Shown: one piece after another, positions 1-8,971 of the stretch | How the letters are laid out: each line of letters begins with the position of its first letter | Position numbering within the stretch: the stretch's first letter is position 1 | From: G041228335 sp964580905 | Lineage (GTDB): Bacteria; Pseudomonadota; Alphaproteobacteria; Puniceispirillales; UBA1172 | Length of the DNA stretch: 24,150 nucleotides | Direction of reading: 5' to 3' | Assembly: GCA_964580905.1 (NCBI GenBank) | Contig: CAZOLR010000031.1 | Span: 1-24,150, forward strand | The notes under the pieces: model-generated | The model's database searches: none | What the model saw: the letters and a program-made list of their open reading frames with translations, nothing else | Told to the model about the DNA's origin: nothing | Made by a program: the position numbers and the translations under genes

Positions 1-40
1 CAGCAAACTGCCCTCGGCAATCTTTAACATTGCATTTGAG

Positions 41-69
41 GAGGTGCTGCCCTAGTTTGGCGGCACCTC
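41..69 (+). terminator. Hairpin upstream of pstC (intercistronic terminator/attenuator-like)
   Basis: The arm GAGGTGCTGCC (41-51) pairs over 11 positions with GGCGGCACCTC (59-69), with one G-T wobble and a 7-base loop. Only a short T-stretch follows, so it is not a textbook intrinsic terminator. It lies just before pstC, where the substrate-binding gene pstS usually ends. Such hairpins often trim or protect the upstream transcript so that the binding protein is made in excess over the permease. That role is inferred, and the upstream gene is outside the window. Confidence 0.5.
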
Positions 70-90
70 TTCACAAGGTTGAATGATCAA

Positions 91-1485
91 ATGGTCTCCT
101 CATTCGGAATAACTGCACTAACGCTGATCGTCATTGCGGTTATTGCTTTTTTTGCGTCGAAAAAACGAATTTCGGTCCTCTCCTCAAGACATGAGACCAA
201 GCCCCACTCTCTTGCCTCCTATTACGGCCTTTACGCGGCGATCTGGACATTCGTTCCGGCGGTTATTCTTCTCCTGATATTTGCCGGTTATGCCAATCAA
301 TATCTTGATACCATTCTGGCTGCTTCACTGCGTGAGGCCATGCCGGAACTGCCGGCCTCGTTTCTTGATCTGAAAGCGGCGCAGGTTAAAAACATCGCCA
401 ATGGTTTGCTCAAAACAGACGATGCGGTCATGGCTGAACTGGCGCGGGAGTATGGAGCCGCACGAAAGCAGGTGTTCAATATCCGGTTTGCTTCGGTCAT
501 GCTGCTGGGTCTTGCCGGGTTCGGATATGCCTATTACCGGCTTGCGCCGTCACTGAAAAGCCGGATCATTTTTGAAAACTTTCTTCGCAACACATTTTTT
601 GTTGCCGCCGCGGTGGCTGTCCTGACCACCATAGGAATTATCACCTCGCTTCTTTTCGAAGCTTTCCGTTTTTTCTCGGCCTACCCGTTCCTTGATTTTT
701 TCTTCGGGACACACTGGGCACCAAATACGGCGTTCATTGCCGCCGGTGACAGCGCGACAGGCGAAACCCTCGGTTCCTTCGGCATGCTTCCGGTCATGGC
801 CGGAACATTGCTGATTGCCCTGATTGCCATGCTTGTTGCCGTGCCGATCGGTCTTTTTGCCGCCATCTATATGGCGGAATTTGCCTCACGGCGGGTGCGG
901 GATATCGTCAAGCCAACCCTTGAAATTCTTGCCGGTATTCCGACGGTTGTGTACGGGTTTTTTGCCGCCCTTACCGCGGCCCCGTTCTTCCGGTCGATCG
1001 GGCTTAATCTTGGCATGGATGTATCTTCCCAGAGCGCGCTGGCGGCAGGTGGCGTGATGGGTATCATGATCATTCCCTTTATCTCCTCGCTTTCGGATGA
1101 CGTGATCAGCGCGGTGCCGCAATCTTTGCGTGACGGGGCATACGGGCTTGGAAGTACAAAAGGCGAGACGGTCACCAGGGTTGTTCTGCCTGCCGCGCTG
1201 CCGGGGCTGATCGGGGCTTTTCTTCTCGGGATCAGCCGCGCCATCGGTGAGACCATGATCGTGGTGATGGCGGCCGGTGTATCGGCCAATCTCACGGCCA
1301 ATCCGCTGGAGAGCGTGACCACGGTTACGGTGCAGATTGTCATGCTGCTCACCGGGGATACGGTTTTTGACTCGCCCAAGACGCTGTCGGCCTTTGCCCT
1401 CGGGATCACCCTTTTCTTTGCAACATTGATGCTGAACATTGCGGCACTTTCAGCCGCACGACGTCTCGGAGAGAAATATGACTGA
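91..1485 (+). CDS. pstC: Phosphate ABC transporter permease PstC, long alphaproteobacterial form
   Basis: One of the two inner-membrane permease subunits of the high-affinity phosphate importer PstSCAB. The protein is about 464 residues against roughly 320 in E. coli PstC. The extra length is an N-terminal part with two hydrophobic segments around a soluble stretch, matching the extension seen in alphaproteobacterial PstC (DUF3708 type, from memory). The C-terminal half is a normal binding-protein-dependent permease, with the EAA-like loop recognisable around SLRDGAYGLGSTKGET followed by VLPAALPGLIGA. I start at ATG 91 because AAGG (75-78) lies 12 bases upstream. An in-frame TTG at 79 abuts that AAGG and would add four residues. 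The stop overlaps the pstA start by 8 bases, so the two are translationally coupled. Confidence 0.93.
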   Translation: MVSSFGITALTLIVIAVIAFFASKKRISVLSSRHETKPHSLASYYGLYAAIWTFVPAVILLLIFAGYANQYLDTILAASLREAMPELPASFLDLKAAQVKNIANGLLKTDDAVMAELAREYGAARKQVFNIRFASVMLLGLAGFGYAYYRLAPSLKSRIIFENFLRNTFFVAAAVAVLTTIGIITSLLFEAFRFFSAYPFLDFFFGTHWAPNTAFIAAGDSATGETLGSFGMLPVMAGTLLIALIAMLVAVPIGLFAAIYMAEFASRRVRDIVKPTLEILAGIPTVVYGFFAALTAAPFFRSIGLNLGMDVSSQSALAAGGVMGIMIIPFISSLSDDVISAVPQSLRDGAYGLGSTKGETVTRVVLPAALPGLIGAFLLGISRAIGETMIVVMAAGVSANLTANPLESVTTVTVQIVMLLTGDTVFDSPKTLSAFALGITLFFATLMLNIAALSAARRLGEKYD

Positions 1486-2782
1486 TTTTTCCTCTCTCAG
1501 CCCCATGGAACGCCAGGTTCATATCCGGCGGTCACTGAGCAAACGTCATGCCGCCGAAAAGAGGCTGAAATTCTATGGCATTTTTGCCATCACGCTTGCG
1601 CTGTCGTTCCTTTGCATCCTTCTTTTTACTGTTGTCAGCAACGGCTATACCGCCTTGCAGCAAACCGAAACCCGCGTTGAGCTCACGCTGCCGGTTGATA
1701 AACTTGTTGATGATACGGGCAGGATCGATCCTGAAAAATCCGCCGCGTTCAACTGGGGTGGGCTGGTGAAGAAAGCTTTTCGTGCCCAGTTCCCTGATGT
1801 CAAAGGCATGTCGGAAAGACGTGCGCTGACGGACCTGATTTCAGCCAATGCGGGTTATGAGCTGCGTCTTGAGATTGAAAAGAAGGGTATCATTGAAAAA
1901 CCGGCCGGTGCGTTCTGGATCAAGACATCTGACGATGTTGACATGCTGATGAAAGGCCGGATGAGCAGGGATATTCCTGAAGACCAGCGGCGTCTCAAGG
2001 ATCAGCAGATAGTCTGGCTGGATCAGCTCATCAGCAAAGGCGATATCCGTCTTGTTTTCAATACAGCGTTTTTCACCAAAGCGGATTCGCGGGAGCCGGA
2101 AAGCTCAGGCATCCTCGGGGCGGTGGTGGGCTCCGCCATGGCCCTCATGGTCACAGTTATTCTGGCGTTACCTTTGGCCGTGATGGCGGCGGTATATCTT
2201 GAATATTTTGCGAGGCCCGGAAAACTCACGGATTTTATTGAGGTGAATATCAATAATCTTGCGGCTGTCCCGTCGATTGTGTTTGGTCTTCTCGGGCTTG
2301 CGGTATTCCTCGGGTTTTTCGGCATGCCGAGATCAGCGCCGTTGGTGGGTGGCATGGTGCTGGCCCTGATGACATTGCCGACGATCATCATCGCGACACG
2401 GGCATCGATCCGGGCGGTGCCGCCATCGATCAGGGATGCGGCCCTCGGTGTCGGGGCATCGCCCATGCAGGCGGCGCTCGATCATGTGCTGCCGCTGGCA
2501 GGGCCCGGGATTCTGACAGGGACAATCATCGGGGTTGCACAGGCACTCGGCGAAACCGCGCCGCTTATCATGATCGGGATGGTGGCGTTTATTGTCGATG
2601 TGCCAACCTCAATCACGTCACCTGCAACGGCACTGCCTGTTCAGATTTACATCTGGTCCGATAGCGCGGAGCGTGCGTTTTATGAACGTTCCTCCCTCGC
2701 CATTGTATTTTTGTTGTTATTTCTTATTTTGATGAATCTCTCTGCCGTCTTGCTGCGGCGGAAGCTGGAAAAGAAGTGGTAA
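1478..2782 (+). CDS. pstA: Phosphate ABC transporter permease PstA, long alphaproteobacterial form
   Basis: Second permease subunit of the phosphate importer, partner of PstC. It is 434 residues against about 296 in E. coli. Residues up to roughly 210 form an extension with one transmembrane segment (near residues 30-52) followed by a soluble, charged region, as in alphaproteobacterial PstA proteins (DUF3333 type). The rest is the six-helix permease core, with an EAA-like motif near SIRDAALGVGASPMQA and VLPLAGPGILTG. The start ATG at 1478 is preceded by GGAGAG (1468-1473) and overlaps the end of pstC. A reading extended upstream to 1439 would lie inside pstC and has no ribosome site. pstB follows after 4 bases. 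Confidence 0.94.
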   Translation: MTDFSSLSPMERQVHIRRSLSKRHAAEKRLKFYGIFAITLALSFLCILLFTVVSNGYTALQQTETRVELTLPVDKLVDDTGRIDPEKSAAFNWGGLVKKAFRAQFPDVKGMSERRALTDLISANAGYELRLEIEKKGIIEKPAGAFWIKTSDDVDMLMKGRMSRDIPEDQRRLKDQQIVWLDQLISKGDIRLVFNTAFFTKADSREPESSGILGAVVGSAMALMVTVILALPLAVMAAVYLEYFARPGKLTDFIEVNINNLAAVPSIVFGLLGLAVFLGFFGMPRSAPLVGGMVLALMTLPTIIIATRASIRAVPPSIRDAALGVGASPMQAALDHVLPLAGPGILTGTIIGVAQALGETAPLIMIGMVAFIVDVPTSITSPATALPVQIYIWSDSAERAFYERSSLAIVFLLLFLILMNLSAVLLRRKLEKKW

Positions 2783-2786
2783 GCCG

Positions 2787-3563
2787 ATGACCCAAGCCGG
2801 AGAAAACCTGACCAAGATCAACGCCAGTGGCGTCAGTGTCTTTTATAACGAGAAAAGGGCGCTGAACAATGTCTCCATAGATATCGGTGAAAATGAGGTG
2901 ACGGCGTTCATCGGCCCTTCCGGTTGCGGTAAGTCAACCTTCCTCAGATGTTTTAACCGAATGAACGATGTCATCCCGGGTGCCCGGGTAGAGGGATCGA
3001 TCATGATGGGCGAGATTGATCTGAACAGCAAAGATATTGACCCTGTTCTTCTCCGTGCCCAGGTCGGTATGGTTTTTCAGAAACCCAATCCTTTTCCGAA
3101 ATCGATTTATGAAAATGTTTCCTATGGTCCCCGTATCCACGGGCTTGCCTCAGGCCGGGATGAAATGGACCATATTGTTGAAGACAGTCTCAAGAAAGCC
3201 GGTCTCTGGCAGGAGGTGGCGGACCGTCTCCACGATAAGGCAACCAGTCTTTCCGGTGGCCAGCAGCAGCGCCTGTGTATTGCACGGGCTATAGCCATCA
3301 GCCCGAGCGTGCTGCTGATGGACGAACCCTGCTCAGCCCTTGACCCCATCGCCACGGCTGTTATCGAAGAGTTGATCCATAACCTGCGGGAACGTTACAG
3401 TATCATCATTGTGACCCATTCCATGCAGCAGGCAGCGCGTGTGTCGCAGAAAACAGCATATTTTCATCTTGGTGAGCTGATTGAACACGGCGATACCAGA
3501 AAGATTTTCATGAATCCCGAACATGAGCAGACAGAAGCCTATATTTCAGGCAAGATCGGATAG
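2787..3563 (+). CDS. pstB: Phosphate ABC transporter ATPase PstB
   Basis: Cytoplasmic ATPase that powers PstCA. All nucleotide-binding motifs are present in a 258-residue protein of normal family length: Walker A GPSGCGKST (residues 43-51), Q-loop within MVFQKPNPFPKSIYENV, signature LSGGQQQR, Walker B VLLMDEP followed by CSALDPIAT, and the H-switch in IVTHSMQQAARV. The QKPNPFP segment and the C-terminal IFMNPEHEQTEAYISGKIG are typical of PstB rather than other ABC ATPases. The start lies 4 bases after the pstA stop, so its ribosome site is inside the end of pstA. phoU follows after 18 bases. Confidence 0.97.
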   Translation: MTQAGENLTKINASGVSVFYNEKRALNNVSIDIGENEVTAFIGPSGCGKSTFLRCFNRMNDVIPGARVEGSIMMGEIDLNSKDIDPVLLRAQVGMVFQKPNPFPKSIYENVSYGPRIHGLASGRDEMDHIVEDSLKKAGLWQEVADRLHDKATSLSGGQQQRLCIARAIAISPSVLLMDEPCSALDPIATAVIEELIHNLRERYSIIIVTHSMQQAARVSQKTAYFHLGELIEHGDTRKIFMNPEHEQTEAYISGKIG

Positions 3564-3581
3564 AAAAGGATACCCCTGACG

Positions 3582-4277
3582 ATGGAAAGAGAGCATATCA
3601 GCAGTGCTTTTGACAAAGAGCTTTCAGAGCTAAATCAGCTTGTCTATTCCCTTGGCGGTATGGTCTTGTCCCAGGTGCAGGGCGTGGTTGCGCTTCTTGG
3701 TGAGGCCGATGAAAAAGCGATGGAAAGCCTCATCAGGAACGATGAAAATCTCGATGCGCTGGATGCGGATATAAACACCAAAGCGTATGAAATCATCGCT
3801 GTCCGTTCACCCATGGCCGAAGATCTGCGCAAGGTGATCGTCGCGCTCAAAATGTCCGGGATGCTTGAGCGGGTCGGGGATTTTGCCGCCAATATCGCCA
3901 AACGCGGGCTGATCATCTCTGAAAATGAGCAAACCACGGATTTTGTCGAAATGATCCAGAACCTCGGTGCAGATGTGTCTGCCACGCTCATTGAAGTGAT
4001 TGATGCCTATCGTCACAGCGATGTTGAAAAAGCCATGACGGTCTGGTCGGCTGATGTGGAGATCGATGCGAAATACATGGCGTATTACAAAAAGATAATC
4101 CTGGCCATGGAAAAGGATTCAGGCCTTATTGAAGTCGGAACCCATGCCCATTTTGCCCTCAAGAATTTTGAACGGGTCGGGGATTACGCGACCGGGATTG
4201 CCGAGCTTGTCTATTTCCTCAACACCGGCGAATATCCGTCTGAAGACAGGCCCAAAGCCAGTATCGGTGATGAATAA
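3582..4277 (+). CDS. phoU: Phosphate signalling protein PhoU
   Basis: Cytoplasmic regulator that couples the Pst transporter to the PhoR/PhoB two-component system and restrains phosphate uptake when phosphate is plentiful. The 231-residue protein has the expected two helical-bundle repeats, each with the metal-binding E/D-x3-D signature: ERVGDFAANIAKR in the first and ERVGDYATGIAEL in the second. An AAGG-type ribosome site lies about a dozen bases before ATG 3582. It is the last gene of the pst run here. phoB, which often follows phoU in Alphaproteobacteria, is not next. Confidence 0.95.
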   Translation: MEREHISSAFDKELSELNQLVYSLGGMVLSQVQGVVALLGEADEKAMESLIRNDENLDALDADINTKAYEIIAVRSPMAEDLRKVIVALKMSGMLERVGDFAANIAKRGLIISENEQTTDFVEMIQNLGADVSATLIEVIDAYRHSDVEKAMTVWSADVEIDAKYMAYYKKIILAMEKDSGLIEVGTHAHFALKNFERVGDYATGIAELVYFLNTGEYPSEDRPKASIGDE

Positions 4278-4421
4278 TATCACAAGGCAAGTCCGCGCCT
4301 TCAGGCCGGAATAGAGGCGCAATCCAAACCACCATCTGTATTCATGGATTGATCAGGCGGAAAATCGCCTTATGATGGGCGCGTTATTTTCTGTTTCATC
4401 CCTGATGTGGAAGCGCTGATC
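4278..4421 (+). other. Intergenic gap after phoU with two small hairpins
   Basis: The 144-base gap has two modest inverted repeats. GCGCCT (4295-4300) pairs with AGGCGC (4315-4320) over a 14-base loop. AGGCG (4355-4359) pairs with CGCCT (4366-4370) over a 6-base loop. Neither has a strong T-tract, so termination of the pst operon here is possible but unproven. No convincing promoter for the following gene is visible. Confidence 0.3.
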
Positions 4422-5930
4422 GTGACTGAAAACCATCTTTATGATTCTGTTTTTGCCCGCCATGAAGACAAAACGACGCCATTTCTGATAACGGAAAAGG
4501 GCGTTTATTCCCGTGCCGATTTTGCTGAACATGTCCACCGGCTCGGAAACGCCCTGGTCAGGGCAGGTCTCAGGCCTGGTGACAGGGTTGCGATGCAGGC
4601 AGAGAAATCCGTAGAGGCCTTTGCCCTTTATGCTGCGACCATCAAGGCAGGGGGTGTGTTTCTGCCGCTCAACACGGGATATACCGCCGCCGAGCTTGAG
4701 TATTTCATCGGCGATGCCACGCCGGGTGTTCTGGTGGCCCGCCCTGATGATGAGGAAAAGCTCGCCCCCCTTGCCCATAAGGTTGGCGCCGGGATGTTCA
4801 CGCTTGATGCTGAAGGTCAGGGCAGTCTTATTGATGCGGCCAGCTGCGAAAGCCCGGAGATGGAGACGGTCCCGCGACATGCCGATGATCTCGCCGCAAT
4901 CCTCTATACGTCAGGAACCACGGGGCGATCCAAGGGAGCGATGCTCAGCCATCGCAATTTGCGCTCAAACACCGAAGCGCTGGCCGAGACATGGAAATTT
5001 ACCGAAGACGATATCCTTCTTCACGCCCTGCCGATCTATCATACCCACGGGCTTTTTGTGGCAGGAAATCTGCTGGCGATGACAGGCGGGCGCATGATCT
5101 ATCTTCCCCGTTTCCAGATTGACGAGGTGCTCGGGCATCTGCCCCGGGCTACGGCGATGATGGGGGTGCCGACCTTTTACACCCGGCTTTTGGCGGATCA
5201 ACGATTCACAAGAACATTCGCTGAGCATATGCGGATCTTTATTTCCGGCTCGGCGCCGTTGCTTGCAGAAACTCACGTGGAATTTGAAGCCCGCACCGGC
5301 CAGCGCATCCTGGAGCGCTACGGGATGACGGAGACCGGGATGAACACCTCCAACCCTTATGACGGGGAACGTCGTGCCGGCACGGTGGGCATGGCTCTGC
5401 CCGGGGTATCTGTTCGCCTCGTGGACGCGAAAACCGGTGATATTGTGACCCCGGGCGGCATAGGCATTATTGAAGTAAAAGGTGATAATGTCTTTTCCGG
5501 ATACTGGCAGATGCCGGAAAAAACAAAAGAATCATTCCGTGAGGACGGGTATTTCATCACCGGTGATATGGCCATGGAAGACAAGGAGGGCTATATCACG
5601 ATCGTCGGGCGCGACAAGGACCTTATCATATCCGGCGGGCTCAATGTCTATCCCAAGGAAGTTGAGGAGGCGATCAACGCGCTGCCCGGGGTGGTGGAAA
5701 GCGCGGTTATCGGCGTGCCGCATCCGGATTTCGGTGAAGGCGTTGTTGCCGTTATCGTGCCGGAAGGCACGGTGACGGCCATTGATATCAAAAACGGATT
5801 ATCTGAAACCCTGGCCGCGTTCAAACAGCCGAAGGAGATCATTTTCATGGACAATCTGCCGCGCAACAGCATGGGCAAGGTCCAGAAGGCAAATCTCCGG
5901 AAGGAACATGCGGGTCTTTTCAGAACCTAG
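4422..5930 (+). CDS. matB: Malonyl-CoA synthase (malonate-CoA ligase, AMP-forming)
   Basis: ANL-superfamily ligase that converts malonate, ATP and CoA to malonyl-CoA. The AMP-binding P-loop YTSGTTGRSKGA is at residues 162-173, the adenylate motif is ERYGMTETGM, and the C-terminal domain has GRDKDLIISGG and the catalytic lysine in NSMGKVQK. The start (TENHLYDSVF), the MMGVPTFYTRLL segment and the SNP-x-GERRAGTVG stretch after the A5 motif match MatB/ACSF3 malonyl-CoA synthases more than acetyl- or fatty-acyl-CoA ligases. I place the start at GTG 4422, with GGAAG (4409-4413) 8 bases upstream. GTG 4407 would add five residues without a ribosome site. The partner decarboxylase (matA) is about 10 kb away. 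The TAG stop shares the palindrome CTAG with the stop of the opposing gene. Confidence 0.88.
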   Translation: MTENHLYDSVFARHEDKTTPFLITEKGVYSRADFAEHVHRLGNALVRAGLRPGDRVAMQAEKSVEAFALYAATIKAGGVFLPLNTGYTAAELEYFIGDATPGVLVARPDDEEKLAPLAHKVGAGMFTLDAEGQGSLIDAASCESPEMETVPRHADDLAAILYTSGTTGRSKGAMLSHRNLRSNTEALAETWKFTEDDILLHALPIYHTHGLFVAGNLLAMTGGRMIYLPRFQIDEVLGHLPRATAMMGVPTFYTRLLADQRFTRTFAEHMRIFISGSAPLLAETHVEFEARTGQRILERYGMTETGMNTSNPYDGERRAGTVGMALPGVSVRLVDAKTGDIVTPGGIGIIEVKGDNVFSGYWQMPEKTKESFREDGYFITGDMAMEDKEGYITIVGRDKDLIISGGLNVYPKEVEEAINALPGVVESAVIGVPHPDFGEGVVAVIVPEGTVTAIDIKNGLSETLAAFKQPKEIIFMDNLPRNSMGKVQKANLRKEHAGLFRT

Positions 5931-8848
5931 GTGTCCAGCTGTTGCGCCAGAAGCCGGGCGACATGGATGGCTTTCCGTCCGCTTCCGTCGCTGATCTGGC
6001 AACGGCAGGATGTGCCATCCGCAAGCAGGATGGTTTTTTCCGATGCCTGACGTATCCGCGGCAACAGTTTTTCTTCTGCCATTGCCGTTGAGATATCGTA
6101 GCTTTCCGCACCATATCCGAAAGCGCCCGCCATGCCGCAGCAGCTTGTCTCAATCGTTTCGACCGATAATCCCCTGATCTGGCGGAGTATCTCTTCTATA
6201 GGCCGCATGACGTTAAAAGCCTTCTGGTGGCAATGCCCGTGAAGCAACGCTGTGGCCTCAAGCGGTTTGAGCGGAAGATCAGGGGCGTCATTTGCCAGCA
6301 GTTCTTCAAATGTCACCGCCGCACCGGCCACGGCAGATGATGCCTCACCGGGGACAAGGGAAGGGACTTCATCCCTCAGCGCCAAAAGGCAGGATGGCTC
6401 AAGTCCGACCACAGGGATACCTGCCGACGCATATGGCGCGTAGGTGTCGACAAGCCGCGCCGCCTCCTGGCGGGCCTTGTTAACCATGCCCACCGACAAA
6501 TATGTCCGCCCGCAGCAGAGTGGACGGTCAGAAAATGCTGATGGTGAAGGGGCAAAGACCTGATATCCGGCCGCTTCAAGTACGCGCACGGCATCGCGCA
6601 GGTTTTCAGGTTCGAAATAGCGGTTGAATGTGTCCACAAACAGGATCACCGGTTTCTTGCCATCAGGTCCGGCGGCTATTTCCTGATTGCGGAAAAAATC
6701 TCTCCGCCATCGGGGAAGAGGTCTGCGGGCAGAAAATCCGGCTAGTTTTTCCGACAGGAAAGCAAGGCCGGGCAATCTGTCGCGCAGGTTGAAAACCGGG
6801 GCCAGCCGTGATGCCCAGGGCGCGAAACGCGGCAGATGGCCGATGAGGTGGTCACGGAAAGAAAAACCCTTGTTGCGGGCATTAAGCGCGGTGATCTCCA
6901 CTTTCATGCGGGCCATGTCCACCCCGGTCGGGCATTCCCGGCGGCAGGCCTTGCACGAGACGCAGAGGCTCATTGTCTCTGCCATGGCGTCGCTTACCAG
7001 CGCATCTGTGCCAAGTTGTCCCGAAAGCGCAAGCCTGAGCGAGTTGGCGCGGCCACGGGTGGAATCCCTCTCATCCCGCGTCACCCGGAAGGACGGGCAC
7101 ATTACCCCGCCTTCAAGTTTGCGGCAGGCGCCGTTGTTGTTGCACATCTCAACCGCGCCCTGAAAGCCTCCCGCCGCGCCCGGCCAGGCAGACCAGTCAA
7201 GCTGTGTCGGGAAATCTTTCACGTGATACCCCGGGGCAAAGCGAAAGAGAGAGCGATCATCCATCCGGGGCGCATCGACAATCTTGCCCGGGTTGAAAAC
7301 CCCCGACGGATCAAAGAGGGTTTTGATATCACGGAAGAGAGATGTCATGATTGTGCCGAACATATCATCATGAAATTCGGACCGGACAATGCCATCGCCA
7401 TGCTCGCCGGAATGTGAGCCATTGAATCTGCGCACAAGGGCGAAGGCTTCTTCGGCGATGGCACGCATTGTTGCAACGTCATCGGCCGTCTTCATGTTAA
7501 GCACCGGCCGGACATGCAGGCACCCTACCGAAGCATGGGCATACCAGGTCCCTTTGGTGCCGTGTTTTTCGAAAATTGAGGTGAGGCCAGCGGTGTATTC
7601 CGCCAGATTATCAAGCCCCACCGAACAGTCTTCGACAAAAGATACCGGCTTGGCCTCATCCTTCATGGACATCATGATATTAAGGCCGGATTTGCGCATT
7701 TCGGTAATTCTGGCCTGCGCTGAAGCGTCTTTGAGAACAACAACACCGCCCCTGCCATCCTTGTCTTTGTCCCAGGCAAAGCCGAGATCACCCATGAGGG
7801 TTTCAAGCTCACCCATCCGCCGGTGATTTTCCCCGTCGTCATCTTCGGCAAATTCAACCACGAGAAGTGCCGCCGGCTCTCCCCTGACAAATTCCCTGAC
7901 CGTGTCCTGAAAAAGAGGGATCGACCGCGCCAGGCTGATCATCGTGTCATCGATCAGCTCAACGGCGACCGGATCCAGTTTGACAAGGTGCTGGGCTGCA
8001 TCCATGGCCTGATAGAAACTGGGGAAATGGCAGATCCCCATGATCTTGCGCCCGGGCAGAGGCCAGAGTTTCAGCTCTATGGCCGAAGAATAGGCAAGAG
8101 TGCCTTCGGAGCCGACCAGTAAATGCGCAAGGTTGATCCCGTCACCTTTCTTGCCGCCGGGGCGCATGGACATGGCATCAGGGATCAGTGCATCAATATT
8201 GTATCCACCCACCCGGCGCAGAAGATCAGGGAAATGATCAAGGATATGCCCGGCATTTTCCGAGCCAAGACGCAACAGCGCCGGAAGAATGTCATCAAGG
8301 CCGGATATATCCCCGTCCAGTGCGCCAAAGCGGGCAAGCCGGCCATCGGCGAGAACAGCATCAATGGCGGTGACATTATCGCGCATGATCCCGTAACGGA
8401 TGGACCTGCCACCACAGGAATTATTCCCTGCCATGCCGCCAATAGTGGCCCTGCTCGAAGTCGAGACATCCACCGGAAACCAGAGCCCGTGTGGTTTGAG
8501 CTGGCGATTGAGTTCATCCAGCACGATGCCGGGTTCAACACGACATCGCCTGCCCTCGACATCAAGTTCAAGCAGGCGGTTCAGGTATTTCGTATTATCC
8601 AGCACAAGAGCATGGTTTACCGTCTGCCCGCATTGAGAGGTGCCGCCACCTCTCGGCAGGATGGCCATCTCTCTTGTGCACGCGTAATCGATGGTGGCAA
8701 TGATATCTTCAATGCTTTTAGGGACGATGACGCCATGGGGCATCATCTGATAGATCGATGCGTCGGTGGCGTATCTCCCGCGATCGAAAGCATCACCCAG
8801 CACCTCTCCTTCAAGGGCGTTTTTGAGGATGTTTAAATCATGAACCAT
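5927..8848 (-). CDS. FAD-linked oxidase/4Fe-4S fusion, YdiJ-like D-2-hydroxyacid dehydrogenase
   Basis: A 973-residue fusion of three parts. The N-terminal PCMH-type FAD-binding domain has PRGGGTS at residues 65-71 and IGGMAGNNSCGGRSIRYG further on. An FAD-oxidase C-terminal domain ends with the histidine-rich NGSHSGEHGDG. An iron-sulfur region follows with CNNNGAC (C569, C575), C584 and CVSCKACRREC (C629, C632, C635, C639). Last come two CCG-type segments (CCGRTYLSVG and CCGMAGAFGYG) with an HCHQKAF motif. This order and length match E. coli YdiJ (about 1,018 residues), reported as a D-2-hydroxyglutarate dehydrogenase. D-lactate or glycolate are alternative substrates for related enzymes. 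Electrons would go from substrate through FAD and Fe-S to a quinone or carrier protein. It is divergent from the aminotransferase gene, with a 123-base shared upstream region. Confidence 0.85.
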   Translation of the reverse strand: MVHDLNILKNALEGEVLGDAFDRGRYATDASIYQMMPHGVIVPKSIEDIIATIDYACTREMAILPRGGGTSQCGQTVNHALVLDNTKYLNRLLELDVEGRRCRVEPGIVLDELNRQLKPHGLWFPVDVSTSSRATIGGMAGNNSCGGRSIRYGIMRDNVTAIDAVLADGRLARFGALDGDISGLDDILPALLRLGSENAGHILDHFPDLLRRVGGYNIDALIPDAMSMRPGGKKGDGINLAHLLVGSEGTLAYSSAIELKLWPLPGRKIMGICHFPSFYQAMDAAQHLVKLDPVAVELIDDTMISLARSIPLFQDTVREFVRGEPAALLVVEFAEDDDGENHRRMGELETLMGDLGFAWDKDKDGRGGVVVLKDASAQARITEMRKSGLNIMMSMKDEAKPVSFVEDCSVGLDNLAEYTAGLTSIFEKHGTKGTWYAHASVGCLHVRPVLNMKTADDVATMRAIAEEAFALVRRFNGSHSGEHGDGIVRSEFHDDMFGTIMTSLFRDIKTLFDPSGVFNPGKIVDAPRMDDRSLFRFAPGYHVKDFPTQLDWSAWPGAAGGFQGAVEMCNNNGACRKLEGGVMCPSFRVTRDERDSTRGRANSLRLALSGQLGTDALVSDAMAETMSLCVSCKACRRECPTGVDMARMKVEITALNARNKGFSFRDHLIGHLPRFAPWASRLAPVFNLRDRLPGLAFLSEKLAGFSARRPLPRWRRDFFRNQEIAAGPDGKKPVILFVDTFNRYFEPENLRDAVRVLEAAGYQVFAPSPSAFSDRPLCCGRTYLSVGMVNKARQEAARLVDTYAPYASAGIPVVGLEPSCLLALRDEVPSLVPGEASSAVAGAAVTFEELLANDAPDLPLKPLEATALLHGHCHQKAFNVMRPIEEILRQIRGLSVETIETSCCGMAGAFGYGAESYDISTAMAEEKLLPRIRQASEKTILLADGTSCRCQISDGSGRKAIHVARLLAQQLDT

Positions 8849-8878
8849 TCGCCAATACCATTTATGGGCCGGACAGAC

Positions 8879-8908
8879 TTGAAACCCGGAATGATTACAA
8901 TCTATACT
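8879..8908 (+). promoter_or_regulatory. Sigma70-like promoter for the aminotransferase operon
   Basis: A -35 element TTGAAA (8879-8884) and a -10 element TATACT (8903-8908) are separated by 18 bases, each matching five of six consensus positions. Transcription would start near 8915, about 57 bases before the aminotransferase ATG. The spacer contains one copy of the GATTACAAT repeat. Confidence 0.5.
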
Positions 8909-8940
8909 CTAGCCCGAATTACGCAATGCCCGATTACAAT
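8893..8940. repeat. Direct repeat GATTACAAT, candidate operator pair
   Basis: The 9-mer GATTACAAT occurs exactly at 8893-8901 and 8932-8940, 39 bases apart. The first copy is inside the promoter spacer and the second is in the expected 5' leader. The placement suggests binding sites for a regulator of the plus-strand operon and/or the divergent dehydrogenase gene. No regulator gene is in the window. Confidence 0.4.
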
Positions 8941-8971
8941 AACTTGCACCCGTTAACAGGAGATCAGCGTC

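Noticed and set aside
2..55. Possible C-terminal end of an upstream gene (open to a TAG at 53-55)
   Set aside because: All three forward frames are open for part of this short edge. None matches a PstS ending I recognise, and this frame would stop inside the hairpin.
8123..8836. Plus-strand open frame (237 codons) antisense to the YdiJ-like dehydrogenase
   Set aside because: It lies wholly inside the FAD-binding domain coding region and has no family features or ribosome site.
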